Below, in pieces: positions 1-7,074 of a DNA stretch of 18,432 nt. The translations under genes and the position numbers were made by a program. Origin of the DNA: Alphaproteobacteria bacterium (GTDB lineage: Bacteria; Pseudomonadota; Alphaproteobacteria; ATCC43930; CGMCC-115725); the NCBI GenBank assembly GCA_005884825.1, contig VAZT01000196.1, positions 1 through 18,432 of the forward strand, written 5' to 3'. The notes under the pieces were generated by a model. It saw only the letters and a program-made list of their open reading frames with translations, was not told the origin of the DNA and did no database searches. The stretch's first letter is position 1. Each line of letters begins with the position of its first letter.

Positions 1-1
1 G

Positions 2-583
2 GAGCCGCCGGTCATCGTCGAACTCAAACTGCGCTTCAATCTAGCGCTGGTACTGCAAGGCGTCGACCGACTCGCGTTGACGGAGCGGGTCTATCTCGCG
101 GTCCCGCGACCCGAGCGGCGCGCCCGCGGCGGCCCGCTCGCCCCGGAGAGGCCCGAGATCCGCAAGCTGTGCCGACGCGTCGGATTGGGGCTGATGCTGG
201 TCGGCCTCGTAAGGAACACCGTCGAAATTCTGGAGGAGCCCGTGCCCTACCGGCCGCGCCAGGCGAAGTCGCGGGCCCTGCGGCTTTTGGATGAGTTCTC
301 CCGCCGCATTGGCGATGCGAATGTCGGCGGGGCGGTCGGCGTGCCGCTCGTCACCGCCTATCGCCAAGACGCCTTGCGTTGCGCGCGCGCCATCGCGCTC
401 GCCGGGCCGATGCGGGTCGGCGCCTTGCGCGCCGCGGCGGAGGTGCCGAGGGCTGCGCGCATCCTGCAGCGCAATGTCTACGGCTGGTTCGATCGGATCG
501 AACGGGGCACTTACCGCCTGACACCCGAGGGCGATCAGGCGTTGAGCCGTTTTGCCGAGGCGATCCCGGCCCTCCCGTCATGA
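2..583 (+). CDS. DUF2161 family protein, PD-(D/E)XK-like, 5' end outside window
   Basis: This reading frame is open from the first complete codon of the window, so the gene begins upstream. The visible part starts PPVIVELKLRFNLALVLQG; the E-x-K in VELK matches the second half of a PD-(D/E)XK nuclease-type active site, and the sequence resembles the DUF2161 family from memory. The middle carries a TAYRQDALRCA segment. The C-terminal 60 residues look like a winged-helix region (GALRAAAEVPRAARIL, then YGWFDRIERGTYRLTPEG). A TTG at 77 would give a 168-residue protein, but it lies inside the conserved core, so I do not take it as the start. The stop overlaps the next gene's ATG (ATGA), which suggests translational coupling. 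No substrate is known to me; nuclease activity is inferred from the fold only. Confidence 0.75.
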   Translation, partial: EPPVIVELKLRFNLALVLQGVDRLALTERVYLAVPRPERRARGGPLAPERPEIRKLCRRVGLGLMLVGLVRNTVEILEEPVPYRPRQAKSRALRLLDEFSRRIGDANVGGAVGVPLVTAYRQDALRCARAIALAGPMRVGALRAAAEVPRAARILQRNVYGWFDRIERGTYRLTPEGDQALSRFAEAIPALPS

Positions 584-1431
584 TTACCGATTATGCCGAA
601 GAGCGGCAGCGCAGCCTCGTTCTCGATTATTTCGGAAACAATGCGCGAATTCGGGTGTTGCGCCGGGCGGAGATCTTCGGCGCTGCGATCTTCGTCGTCG
701 ATTTCGACCGGGGTCCGCGAAATTTCCGCACCCTGGGGTCGTTCGGCGCCGGGGCGCAGGTCACCGAGCAATCGAGCATGGATCTGCTCTATCCCTCCCG
801 CCTGGTCTTCCACTACGAGCGGCTGATGTCGCTGGCCTTCGCGATGAGCGCGCGATCGATCAATGCGCTGCTGCTCGGGGTGGGCGGCGCGGCGATGTGG
901 CGGTTTATGCGCGCCTATCTGCCGGATTGCGCGCCGACCCTCGTCGACTCGGACGAGACCATCGTCGGGACTGCGCGCCGCTGGTTCTACCTGAAGCAGC
1001 CGGTCGTGCTCGACACGGCGCAGCGATTTCTTGCCGGGTCGAGCGCGCGCTACGACGTGATCCTCGTCGATCTCTACGGTCCCGGCGGCCCCGCCGAGAG
1101 CGACGAGGCTTTTTGGACGCGCTGCCTCGACGCCCTGGCGCCCGGCGGCTGTCTCGCTAACAACTGGGCCGATTTCGCCGTCAACCCCAAGGTCCGGCCG
1201 ATGGCGGACGCCCTCTCCGTCGTGGCGCAGGCCCGCGGTCTCGAGCCGATATACGTTACCCGCCGCGGCTTCCGCGACAATCTCGTCCAGTACGTGGCGA
1301 CCCAACCCGAGATTGGCGCTGAAGCCATGACCGATGTGCTCGAACGGCTCGTGCGGGACCGCCACATCCCCGATCGCGGGCGCGGGATCCTTGAGAACTG
1401 CATCATCGGCACCCGCTTCCCGATCGCCTGA
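580..1431 (+). CDS. Spermidine synthase-like SAM-dependent transferase
   Basis: A 283-residue protein with a Rossmann-type SAM-binding fold of the spermidine/spermine synthase superfamily. The glycine motif is ALLLGVGGAAMW (about residues 99-110), the acidic end of strand 2 is TLVDSDETIV, and strand 4 is YDVILVDLYGPGG. A typical aminopropyltransferase has an acidic DSTDP-like active-site loop after strand 4; here the residues are DLYGPGGP, so true polyamine synthesis is doubtful and a methyltransferase or non-catalytic role is possible. The same frame stays open upstream to 379, but the ATG at 580 gives the conserved-looking N-terminus (MITDYAEERQ) and overlaps the DUF2161 stop by ATGA. The pair is likely cotranscribed. 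It ends in front of a hairpin-rich repeat that may stop transcription. Confidence 0.8.
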   Translation: MITDYAEERQRSLVLDYFGNNARIRVLRRAEIFGAAIFVVDFDRGPRNFRTLGSFGAGAQVTEQSSMDLLYPSRLVFHYERLMSLAFAMSARSINALLLGVGGAAMWRFMRAYLPDCAPTLVDSDETIVGTARRWFYLKQPVVLDTAQRFLAGSSARYDVILVDLYGPGGPAESDEAFWTRCLDALAPGGCLANNWADFAVNPKVRPMADALSVVAQARGLEPIYVTRRGFRDNLVQYVATQPEIGAEAMTDVLERLVRDRHIPDRGRGILENCIIGTRFPIA

Positions 1432-1440
1432 AGCGGCTCT

Positions 1441-1591
1441 ACCCTCACCCACCAAGCCCTTCAGGCTTGGTCCCCCCTCTCCCCGGCCTTTACACGGTGC
1501 GGGAGAGGAGCTCTCCGCTAAATGCGTTATATTATTAGCCCTCTCCCGCACCGCGGGAGAGGGGGGCGAGCGCAGCGAGACGGGTGAGGGT
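1441..1591. repeat. Hairpin-rich intergenic repeat element bounded by accctcaccc/gggtgagggt
   Basis: The 192-base gap between the convergent spermidine-synthase-like gene and priA is mostly this element. Its ends are a perfect 10-base inverted repeat (1441-1450 and 1582-1591). Inside are a 7-bp hairpin with a 5-base loop (1452-1470), an 8-bp pairing of 1476-1483 with 1501-1508, and an 11-bp perfect stem with a 3-base loop (1539-1563). No coding frame in it looks real. It resembles REP/BIME-like palindromic units scattered in many proteobacterial genomes. A related element lies inside sucB at about 9560-9629. Between convergent genes it could act as a two-way terminator, which is inference. 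Confidence 0.7.
1539..1563. terminator. Possible bidirectional terminator hairpin
   Basis: A perfect 11-bp GC-rich stem (ccctctcccgc with gcgggagaggg) closes on a 3-base loop. It sits between the stop of the spermidine-synthase-like gene and the stop of priA, which point towards each other. There is no U-run on either side, so it is not a classical intrinsic terminator. It is also part of the repeat element, so its role may be incidental. Confidence 0.35.
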
Positions 1592-1623
1592 CTCGCCGCG
1601 GTCCTCGCCCGACCGAAATACCG

Positions 1624-3858
1624 TTACAAAAAGCTGTAGGGGTCGATGTCGATTTGGATGCGGGCCGAGCCGGCGGTGCGGATGCGCGAGAGCCAATCGC
1701 GCAGTACCGCCTGGAGGCGCACGTCGCGGCCCGCCTTGACGAGAAACCGGCGGCGGTGGCGACTGCGCAGCACGGCGAGGGGCGCCGGGGCCGGGCCGAG
1801 CACGGTGACGCCGGGCAATTGCGGCGCGGCGCGCGACAGGGCGCGGGCGGTGAAATCGGCGGTTTCCGCATCGCCGGCGCTTACGATCAGCGCCGCGAGC
1901 CGGCCAAAGGGCGGCAGCCCGGCATGGCGGCGCGCCGCCGCCTCGGCTTCGAGAAACCGGTCGCGGTCGCCGGCGGCGAGCGCTTTCATGACGGGCTGGT
2001 CCGGCATCCAGGTCTGGATCAGCACGCGGCCCTTATGCTCGGCGCGGCCAGCCCGGCCGCCGACCTGGTGCAACAGCTGATAGGTCCGCTCGGCGGCGCG
2101 CAGATCGCCGCCGGCGAGCCCGAGATCGGCGTCGACGACCCCGACCAGGGTCAGCATCGGAAAGTGGTGTCCCTTCGCGACGATCTGCGTCCCGATCAGC
2201 AGATCGTAGCGCCGCTCGATCATCCCCTGGGCGAGCTCGGCGGCGGCCCGCGGGCCGGACAGCAGATCGCTGACCATCAGCGCCGTGCGGGCCGCCGGAA
2301 AGCGCTCCGTCACCTCCTCGAGCAGGCGTTCGACCCCCGGCCCACACGGCACGAGGGCCCCGGCCGCGAGGCATTCCGGGCAGCAGGCCGGCACCGCCTC
2401 GGCATGGCCGCAATGATGGCACAAGAGGCGCCCGGTAAAGCGGTGCTCAACGAGCCAGGCGGTGCAGCTCGGACACTGGAAGCGATGGCCGCAGGCGCGG
2501 CACAGGGTCAGGGGCGCGTAACCGCGGCGATTGAGGAACAAGAGCGCCTGCTCGCCGGCCTCGAAGGTCGCCGCGAGCTCGGCCACAAGCGGCGGCGATA
2601 GGAAGCGCCCACGCTCGATGCGTTCGCGGCGCAAGTCGACGAGCCGCACGGCGGGCAGTTCGGCCGCCGCATGGCGGCGCGGCAATGCGACCCGTTGGTA
2701 GCGGCCACGCGCGACATTGACCACCGTTTCGAGCGACGGGGTGGCTGACACCAGGATGATCGGAATGCCGGCCAGAGAGGCGCGCAGCACCGCCATGTCG
2801 CGGGCTTGGTAAATTACCCCGTCCTCCTGTTTGTAGGAGGGGTCGTGCTCCTCGTCCACAATGACTAGCCCAAGCTCCGGGAAAGGCAGGAACAGCGCCG
2901 AACGAGCGCCGACGACCACGCGCGCCCGGCCGGCCGCGACGGCCCGCCAAGTGTCCCGGCGCTCGGCGGCCGTCATGTCGGAATGCCACTGCGCCGGAAG
3001 CGCGCCGAAGCGTTGTCGGAAGCGCTCGAGCCATTGTGCGCCGAGGGCGATCTCCGGCAACAGCACGAGCACCTGCCGTCCGGCGGCCAACGCCGCGGCG
3101 AGCGCGGCAAAATAAGTCTCCGTCTTGCCGGAGCCGGTAACACCGTCGAGCACGGTCACCCGAAAGCCAGTCGCCTCCACGCTGCTGACGAGCCGCTGCG
3201 CCGCAATCGACTGATCGGGCGAGAGCTGAGGACCGCATAGGCGCCAATCCGGAGACGGCGATGTGGGTATTTCGGCCGAGGCGAATCGCTCCTCGACGAG
3301 CTTCGCGGTGATCAGATCCCGGACGACGCCGGTGCCGCAAGCGGCGAGCCTCGCCGCTTCGGCGGCGGGCATTGGCTGGCCGGCGCACAAGACCTCGAGC
3401 ACCCGCCGTCGTGCGGGGGTCAGGCGTGTTTCCGTCCTCGGACCATCGAGTGCTGCCATTCCGATCGGAGATGCTGAGCAAAGCCGCCTTGGCCGTGGCG
3501 AAAGCAACGCCTCGGGGACACTCATCGTCATGCGCAGGACCGCACCGGGCGGCGCCATTGTGTAGGCCGCGACGCGCTCGACAAAACGGCGCAGCTCCGG
3601 CTGCAGCCGAGGAGTGGGCAACGTCTCGATAATCGGCTTCAGCCGATCCGCGGGAAGCTCCTCGCCCGCTCCGTCCCAAACGACGCCCGTCAAGCTGCGC
3701 TGCCCGAGCGGTACGTTGACGAAGCTGCCGGGCTCCGGCGGCGATGAGCCTTCCGGGCCGAGGTAGTCGAGCGCCTCCGGGAGAGGCAACGGCAGCAGGA
3801 CCCGTATCCGGCGAGCAGCTGTCTCTTGCTCGCGAGAACTGGCATGATCGTCGGCCAT
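1624..3858 (-). CDS. priA: Primosomal protein N' (replication restart helicase PriA)
   Basis: A 744-residue PriA, close to the usual 730-750. PriA recognises abandoned replication forks, unwinds DNA with 3'-5' polarity and loads the primosome. The N-terminal DNA-binding domain covers about 1-200. Walker A is GVTGSGKTET near 237-246, and the Walker B/DEEH box is VIVDEEHDPSYKQ near 331-343. The zinc region at about 452-495 has eight cysteines in four pairs (CRAC, CPSC, CHHC, CPEC). The C-terminal helicase motifs include LIGTQIVAKGHHFP and QVGGRAGRAEHKG. All key elements are present with no sign of truncation. The ATG at 3858 has a GGGAG about 11 bases upstream and gives the expected start. It is divergent from DUF484-xerC and convergent with the upstream gene pair. 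Confidence 0.96.
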   Translation of the reverse strand: MADDHASSREQETAARRIRVLLPLPLPEALDYLGPEGSSPPEPGSFVNVPLGQRSLTGVVWDGAGEELPADRLKPIIETLPTPRLQPELRRFVERVAAYTMAPPGAVLRMTMSVPEALLSPRPRRLCSASPIGMAALDGPRTETRLTPARRRVLEVLCAGQPMPAAEAARLAACGTGVVRDLITAKLVEERFASAEIPTSPSPDWRLCGPQLSPDQSIAAQRLVSSVEATGFRVTVLDGVTGSGKTETYFAALAAALAAGRQVLVLLPEIALGAQWLERFRQRFGALPAQWHSDMTAAERRDTWRAVAAGRARVVVGARSALFLPFPELGLVIVDEEHDPSYKQEDGVIYQARDMAVLRASLAGIPIILVSATPSLETVVNVARGRYQRVALPRRHAAAELPAVRLVDLRRERIERGRFLSPPLVAELAATFEAGEQALLFLNRRGYAPLTLCRACGHRFQCPSCTAWLVEHRFTGRLLCHHCGHAEAVPACCPECLAAGALVPCGPGVERLLEEVTERFPAARTALMVSDLLSGPRAAAELAQGMIERRYDLLIGTQIVAKGHHFPMLTLVGVVDADLGLAGGDLRAAERTYQLLHQVGGRAGRAEHKGRVLIQTWMPDQPVMKALAAGDRDRFLEAEAAARRHAGLPPFGRLAALIVSAGDAETADFTARALSRAAPQLPGVTVLGPAPAPLAVLRSRHRRRFLVKAGRDVRLQAVLRDWLSRIRTAGSARIQIDIDPYSFL

Positions 3859-3941
3859 CGGATAAACTTGCTCCCGGAACGACGCGCGGCAAGCATCCGC
3901 TCACGTCTTTCCGAGGTTAGTTCAAGGTGGCTTCCGAATGA

Positions 3942-3968
3942 TTGCGCACCGCCCTGCTGCTGTATTCT
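3942..3968 (+). promoter_or_regulatory. Possible promoter for DUF484-xerC
   Basis: In the 150-base gap between the divergent starts of priA and DUF484, TTGCGC (3942-3947) and TATTCT (3963-3968) resemble -35 and -10 boxes for the plus strand. The 15-base spacing is short. The site lies about 40 bases ahead of the GTG start. Nothing similarly convincing is seen for priA on the other strand. Confidence 0.3.
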
Positions 3969-4008
3969 GTTTCGGGCGACGCCTCGGCGGCGCGCCGCGG
4001 AAATAGGC

Positions 4009-4755
4009 GTGGCCGATCGTCCGCAGGACCAGCCGAAGCCGCTGCGCAGTGGTCTGCCGGCCCCTGTGCGGCCGGCCGAGATCGGCGCTCGCGACGTCGT
4101 CGCCTATCTGCGCGAGCATCCCGATTTCCTCGACCGCCACCCGGATGCGCTGCACCTGTTGCGCGCCCCCAGCCGGCTCGCCGGGGACGGCGTCCTTGAC
4201 TTCCAGCGCTTCATGCTGGAGCGATTGCGGGGCGATCTCACGCGATTGCAGGACGAGCAGAAGAGCCTGATCGCGACGAGCCGCGGCAACCTTGCGAGCC
4301 AATGCCGCGTGCACAAGGCGGTGCTGGCGATGCTGCGGGCTCCGAGCTTCGAGCACCTGCTGCAAATCGTCACCACCGACCTTGCCGTGCTGATCGACGT
4401 CGACATCATCACTCTCGGAGTCGAGAGTTCCGCATCGCGCACGCCGCGCCTCCCGGTGCACGGGATTCATCTTTTGCCCTCGGGAACCGTCGACCGGCTG
4501 CTCGGCCCCAACCGCGACACTCTGCTGTGCACCGACATCCAAGGCGACCCTGCGCTGTTCGGCGAGGCTGCGGGTCTCGTCCGCTCGCAGGCGCTGCTGC
4601 GGCTGTCCTTCAGCCGCTCGGCGCCCATCGGGCTGATGTGCATCGGGACCCGCACGGCCGACACTTTTCAGCCCGGCCTCGGCACCGAGCTGCTGACCTT
4701 TCTCGCCCGTACGCTCGAGATCACGATCGCGCAGTGGCTCGATCGCGCCCGGTGA
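4009..4755 (+). CDS. DUF484 family protein
   Basis: A 248-residue protein of the DUF484 family. The diagnostic N-terminal block is VVAYLREHPDFLDRHPDALHLL (about residues 29-50), followed by a helical, probably coiled-coil stretch (RLRGDLTRLQDEQKSLI). A GAF-like C-terminal domain begins near VHKAVLAMLRAPSFEHLLQIV. DUF484 genes commonly precede xerC in proteobacteria, and that is the arrangement here, with the stop overlapping the xerC GTG. The biochemical role is unknown; the GAF-like fold suggests ligand sensing or a structural partner, which is inference. The frame is open from 3826, but those extra residues are basic and cysteine-rich and unlike the family, so I take the GTG at 4009 (VADRPQDQ). 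No strong ribosome site is seen in front of it. Confidence 0.82.
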   Translation: MADRPQDQPKPLRSGLPAPVRPAEIGARDVVAYLREHPDFLDRHPDALHLLRAPSRLAGDGVLDFQRFMLERLRGDLTRLQDEQKSLIATSRGNLASQCRVHKAVLAMLRAPSFEHLLQIVTTDLAVLIDVDIITLGVESSASRTPRLPVHGIHLLPSGTVDRLLGPNRDTLLCTDIQGDPALFGEAAGLVRSQALLRLSFSRSAPIGLMCIGTRTADTFQPGLGTELLTFLARTLEITIAQWLDRAR

Positions 4756-5837
4756 CGCAAAAAAAGACGAGTTTCCCGGCGCTGCCGGAACCGGTGCCGC
4801 TAGCCCGGTTCTCGGCGGCCGACGATCTGCGCGCAGCGATCGGATTATGGGCCGCTTGGCTCAACGGAGAGCGCCGCGCCTCGGCGCATACCGTTGCCGC
4901 ATACGGCCGCGATCTCGCCTTTTTTCTCGATTTTCTGACCGAGCATCTGGGCGAATTGCCGAGCTTGGCGGCAATCGGTACGCTGCGACCCGGCGATTTC
5001 CGCGCCTATCTGGCCCGCCGCGCCCAGGACGGGATCGAACGCGGTTCCCTCGCCCGCGGGCTTTCGGTGCTGCGAGGGTTTCTGCGCTTTTTGCAACGTC
5101 GGGGGCTTGCCGCTACCACAGCACTTGCCGCGCTGCGCTCTCCCAAGCTGCCTTACAGCGTGCCGAAACCGTTAACAATCCAGGATGCAGCTGGCTCGCT
5201 CGATGCCGCCGCCGCAAGCAATAAATGGAAAGGTAAGCGCGACACGGCGGTCTTGACGCTTCTCTATGGCTGCGGTCTGCGGCTGTCCGAGGCGCTCGGG
5301 CTGAGCCGGGGCGAAGCGCCGCTCGGCGATATGCTGGTAATTACCGGGAAGGGCAGCAAACAGCGCCTGGTGCCTGTTTTGCCGGCCGTGCGCGAAGCGG
5401 TTGCCGATTACCTCGCAGCGTGCCCGTTCATGCTGCCCAAGGACGGTCCTCTCTTTGTCGGCAGCCGCGGCGGGCCGCTCAATCCGCGGATAGTGCAACG
5501 CCAAATGGCCGCGCTGCGCGGTTTTCTCGACCTGCCCGATACGGCGACCCCACACGCCTTGCGACACAGCTTTGCAACTCATCTGCTCGGTGCTGGCGGG
5601 GATCTGCGCGCAATTCAGGAGCTGTTGGGTCATGCGAGCCTGTCGACGACCCAACGCTATACTTCGGTCGAAACCGAGCGCCTCCTCTGTATTTACGATG
5701 CCGCACATCCCCGCGCCCATCTCGACTGGGGGAATCTCGATCGGCAGAGTGATTCCGTCATTCCCGCGAAAGCGGGAATCCAGAAGCCGGAGAGCGCTTG
5801 CGCTGCGATCTCTGGACCCCCGCTTGCGCGGGGGTGA
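4752..5837 (+). CDS. xerC: Tyrosine recombinase XerC with repeat-derived C-terminal tail
   Basis: A 361-residue XerC. XerC and XerD resolve chromosome dimers at dif during division. The SAM-like N-terminal core-binding domain covers about 27-125. The catalytic set is complete: R177 (CGLRLSEAL), the beta-hairpin lysine at 200 or 203 (GKGSKQR), H268 and R271 (PHALRHSF), H294 (LLGHASLS) and the nucleophile Y303 (TTQRYTSV). Family members normally end shortly after AAHPRA, here residue 322. This protein runs on for about 40 residues; from residue 335 (SVIPAKAGIQ) the codons and the stop come from a palindromic repeat element. The GTG start at 4752 overlaps the DUF484 stop (GTGA), indicating coupling. 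The tail is probably harmless but alters the C-terminus that contacts the partner recombinase. Confidence 0.93.
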   Translation: MTQKKTSFPALPEPVPLARFSAADDLRAAIGLWAAWLNGERRASAHTVAAYGRDLAFFLDFLTEHLGELPSLAAIGTLRPGDFRAYLARRAQDGIERGSLARGLSVLRGFLRFLQRRGLAATTALAALRSPKLPYSVPKPLTIQDAAGSLDAAAASNKWKGKRDTAVLTLLYGCGLRLSEALGLSRGEAPLGDMLVITGKGSKQRLVPVLPAVREAVADYLAACPFMLPKDGPLFVGSRGGPLNPRIVQRQMAALRGFLDLPDTATPHALRHSFATHLLGAGGDLRAIQELLGHASLSTTQRYTSVETERLLCIYDAAHPRAHLDWGNLDRQSDSVIPAKAGIQKPESACAAISGPPLARG

Positions 5838-5839
5838 CG
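5756..5839. repeat. VIPAKAGIQ-type palindromic repeat, copy 1
   Basis: Two 28-base arms, 5756-5783 and 5812-5839, form an imperfect inverted repeat around a 28-base centre. Each arm contains its own small palindrome (cccgcgaaagcggg in the left arm). This is the scattered element whose translation reads VIPAKAGIQ and which is frequent in many proteobacteria. It overlaps the last 82 bases of xerC and provides its stop codon. A second copy lies at 12734-12815. Confidence 0.85.
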
Positions 5840-5858
5840 AACCGGAGGACGACAGGGT

Positions 5859-6200
5859 ATGGCTTTGAAGCGCATGGTGCTGCAGATCGGTATGGGAACC
5901 GATATCCGCGGCGCGGATTACACGAAAGCGGCGGTGCGCGCTCTGCGCGACGCGCTCTGGCACAATTCGTTGAGCGTCGCCGATGCGGTCGGCTTGCCCG
6001 TCGACTCTATGCAGGTCGAAGTGACGATTGGCGTTCCACGCCCCGATCAAGTGGACAAAGAGGCGGTGTTGGCCGTGCTGCCGCATGGCACCCGAACGGT
6101 GCGCGTCGTCGAAGGGGGGCTGGAGATCCCGAATGATTCCGGCACGAACACGACCGTGATCGCCAATGCCGCCGCGGTCGTGCGGCTCAACATCGGGTGA
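5859..6200 (+). CDS. Lin0512 family protein
   Basis: A 113-residue protein recognised from memory as the Lin0512 family, which has no established function. Family features are QIGMGTDIRGADYTKAAVRALRDAL (about 9-33), the central MQVEVTIGVPRPDQVD block (about 52-67), LPHGTRTVRVVEGGL (about 75-89) and a hydrophobic C-terminus. It appears full length. The ATG at 5859 has a strong GGAGGA site at 5843-5848, ten bases upstream. It starts 19 bases after the repeat that ends xerC and is followed at once by a second, shortened member of the same family. The likely operon continues with a nitroreductase and a CMD protein, which hints at an oxidative or detoxifying role, but that is only context. Confidence 0.75.
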   Translation: MALKRMVLQIGMGTDIRGADYTKAAVRALRDALWHNSLSVADAVGLPVDSMQVEVTIGVPRPDQVDKEAVLAVLPHGTRTVRVVEGGLEIPNDSGTNTTVIANAAAVVRLNIG

Positions 6201-6459
6201 GGGAAGCGACAACAGCTCGCTCTCCTTGATCCGAACGCTTGGACTGGATGCGCGCAAAATGCAAGTCGAGGTCACGATCGGCGTGCAACATCCCGAAAAG
6301 GTCGATGCCGTCCTCGTAAAGAATACTCTGCCGCACGGAGAGATCTCGGTCAGAGTGGTTAAAGGGGGTCTGGACGTGCCCGATGAGGAATCGGGTGATA
6401 TTGCAGTGATCGCCAGCGCCGCCGTTGCGGTGAGGCTCGACCTGCCCCAGGCGCAATAA
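6166..6459 (+). CDS. Second Lin0512 family protein, N-terminally truncated
   Basis: This frame repeats the Lin0512 core: MQVEVTIGVQHPEKVD, LPHGEISVRVVKGGLDVPDE and a C-terminal AVRLDL, clearly paralogous to the preceding gene. Homology starts only at about SDNSSLSLIRTLGLD (base 6205 onward), which matches HNSLSVADAVGLP of the first copy. The first 30 or so residues, including the IGMGTD and TKAAVRA blocks, are absent. The open frame runs back to an ATG at 6166, but that part lies inside the first gene in another frame and is not family sequence. Other possible starts are TTG 6226 and ATG 6259, none with a good ribosome site. The junction is at or just after the first gene's stop (6198-6200). 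Probably non-functional or an assembly loss. Confidence 0.6.
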   Translation: MPPRSCGSTSGEGSDNSSLSLIRTLGLDARKMQVEVTIGVQHPEKVDAVLVKNTLPHGEISVRVVKGGLDVPDEESGDIAVIASAAVAVRLDLPQAQ

Positions 6460-6468
6460 ACCGGCAAA

Positions 6469-6474
6469 AGGAGG
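6469..6474 (+). promoter_or_regulatory. Strong ribosome binding site of the nitroreductase gene
   Basis: A consensus AGGAGG lies five bases before the ATG at 6480 in a short 20-base gap. It fixes the nitroreductase start and shows that this gene is translated independently of the damaged Lin0512 copy upstream. Confidence 0.75.
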
Positions 6475-6479
6475 AAGAC

Positions 6480-7073
6480 ATGCCCGAAGAACCCGGCGTT
6501 TTCGAGATCATCCATTCCCTGCGTGCGATGCGGCGGTTGAAGCCCGACCCGGTGCCCGATGATCTGATCCGTCAGATCCTCTTGGCGGGGCAAGCCGCGC
6601 CGAGCGGCGGCAACAATCAGCGCTGGCGGTTTCTGGTGCTGAAAGACCCGGAGATCAAAAAGAAGGTGCAGGTCTATTACAAGAAGGCGTTCGACGAGGT
6701 GGTCGGGCCACGCTACGCGAGCAGCCCCCCGCCGCCGGGGTCGGACGCTGCCAAATACAGCCGCCAGCACAGGGCTGTCCAATACCTGACGGACCACTAC
6801 CACGAGGCGCCGGTGTGGATCGTCGCTTGTCTCGAGGACAGCGCCAATATGAGCCCGAGCGCGGGCCGTTCGGCCGGCTCCTCGATCTATCCCGCAGTGC
6901 AGAACATGCTGTTGGCGGCGCGGGGGCTGGGTTTGGGTGCTACGCTTACCACCCGCCATCTGTTTTACGAAAAGGAGATCGACCAAATCCTCGGCATTCC
7001 GCCCAACGCGGAAACCTTCGCGATCATTCCGATCGGTTATCCGATGGGCCGCTTCGGACGGCGTTGTCGATGA
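6480..7073 (+). CDS. Nitroreductase family protein, C-terminus altered
   Basis: A 197-residue FMN-dependent nitroreductase-fold protein, expected to use NAD(P)H to reduce nitro or quinone-like substrates. The N-terminal FMN-phosphate motif is IIHSLRAMRRLKPDPVP (about 10-26), followed by AGQAAPSGGNNQRWRF (about 38-53). The second half has SAGSSIYPAVQNMLLAARGLGLGATLTT (about 136-163) and the terminal IIPIGYPMGRFG. Family proteins usually continue 10-20 residues after PMGRFG with an arginine- and proline-rich tail; here it stops after RRCR, because the frame has run into the next gene's coding sequence. All core binding regions are present, so it could still fold. The specific substrate cannot be read from sequence. 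Confidence 0.85.
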   Translation: MPEEPGVFEIIHSLRAMRRLKPDPVPDDLIRQILLAGQAAPSGGNNQRWRFLVLKDPEIKKKVQVYYKKAFDEVVGPRYASSPPPPGSDAAKYSRQHRAVQYLTDHYHEAPVWIVACLEDSANMSPSAGRSAGSSIYPAVQNMLLAARGLGLGATLTTRHLFYEKEIDQILGIPPNAETFAIIPIGYPMGRFGRRCR

Positions 7074-7074
7074 A

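Noticed and set aside
580..1431. A true spermidine synthase (speE)
   Set aside because: The SAM-binding fold is there, but the acidic active-site loop typical of aminopropyltransferases is replaced, so no gene symbol is given.
1441..1591. CRISPR-like array or riboswitch in the intergenic repeat
   Set aside because: The structure is nested inverted repeats, not spaced direct repeats, and it lies at the 3' ends of both flanking genes, where a riboswitch would not act.
2447..3904. A 485-codon minus-strand frame overlapping priA
   Set aside because: It lies in another frame of the same strand as priA; the translation is arginine- and alanine-rich with no motifs, while priA explains the DNA.
4752..5837. 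XerC as a phage or island integrase, with the tRNA as its attachment site
   Set aside because: It sits behind DUF484 as chromosomal xerC does, the tRNA is 11 kb away, and no duplicated tRNA end, excisionase or phage gene is present.
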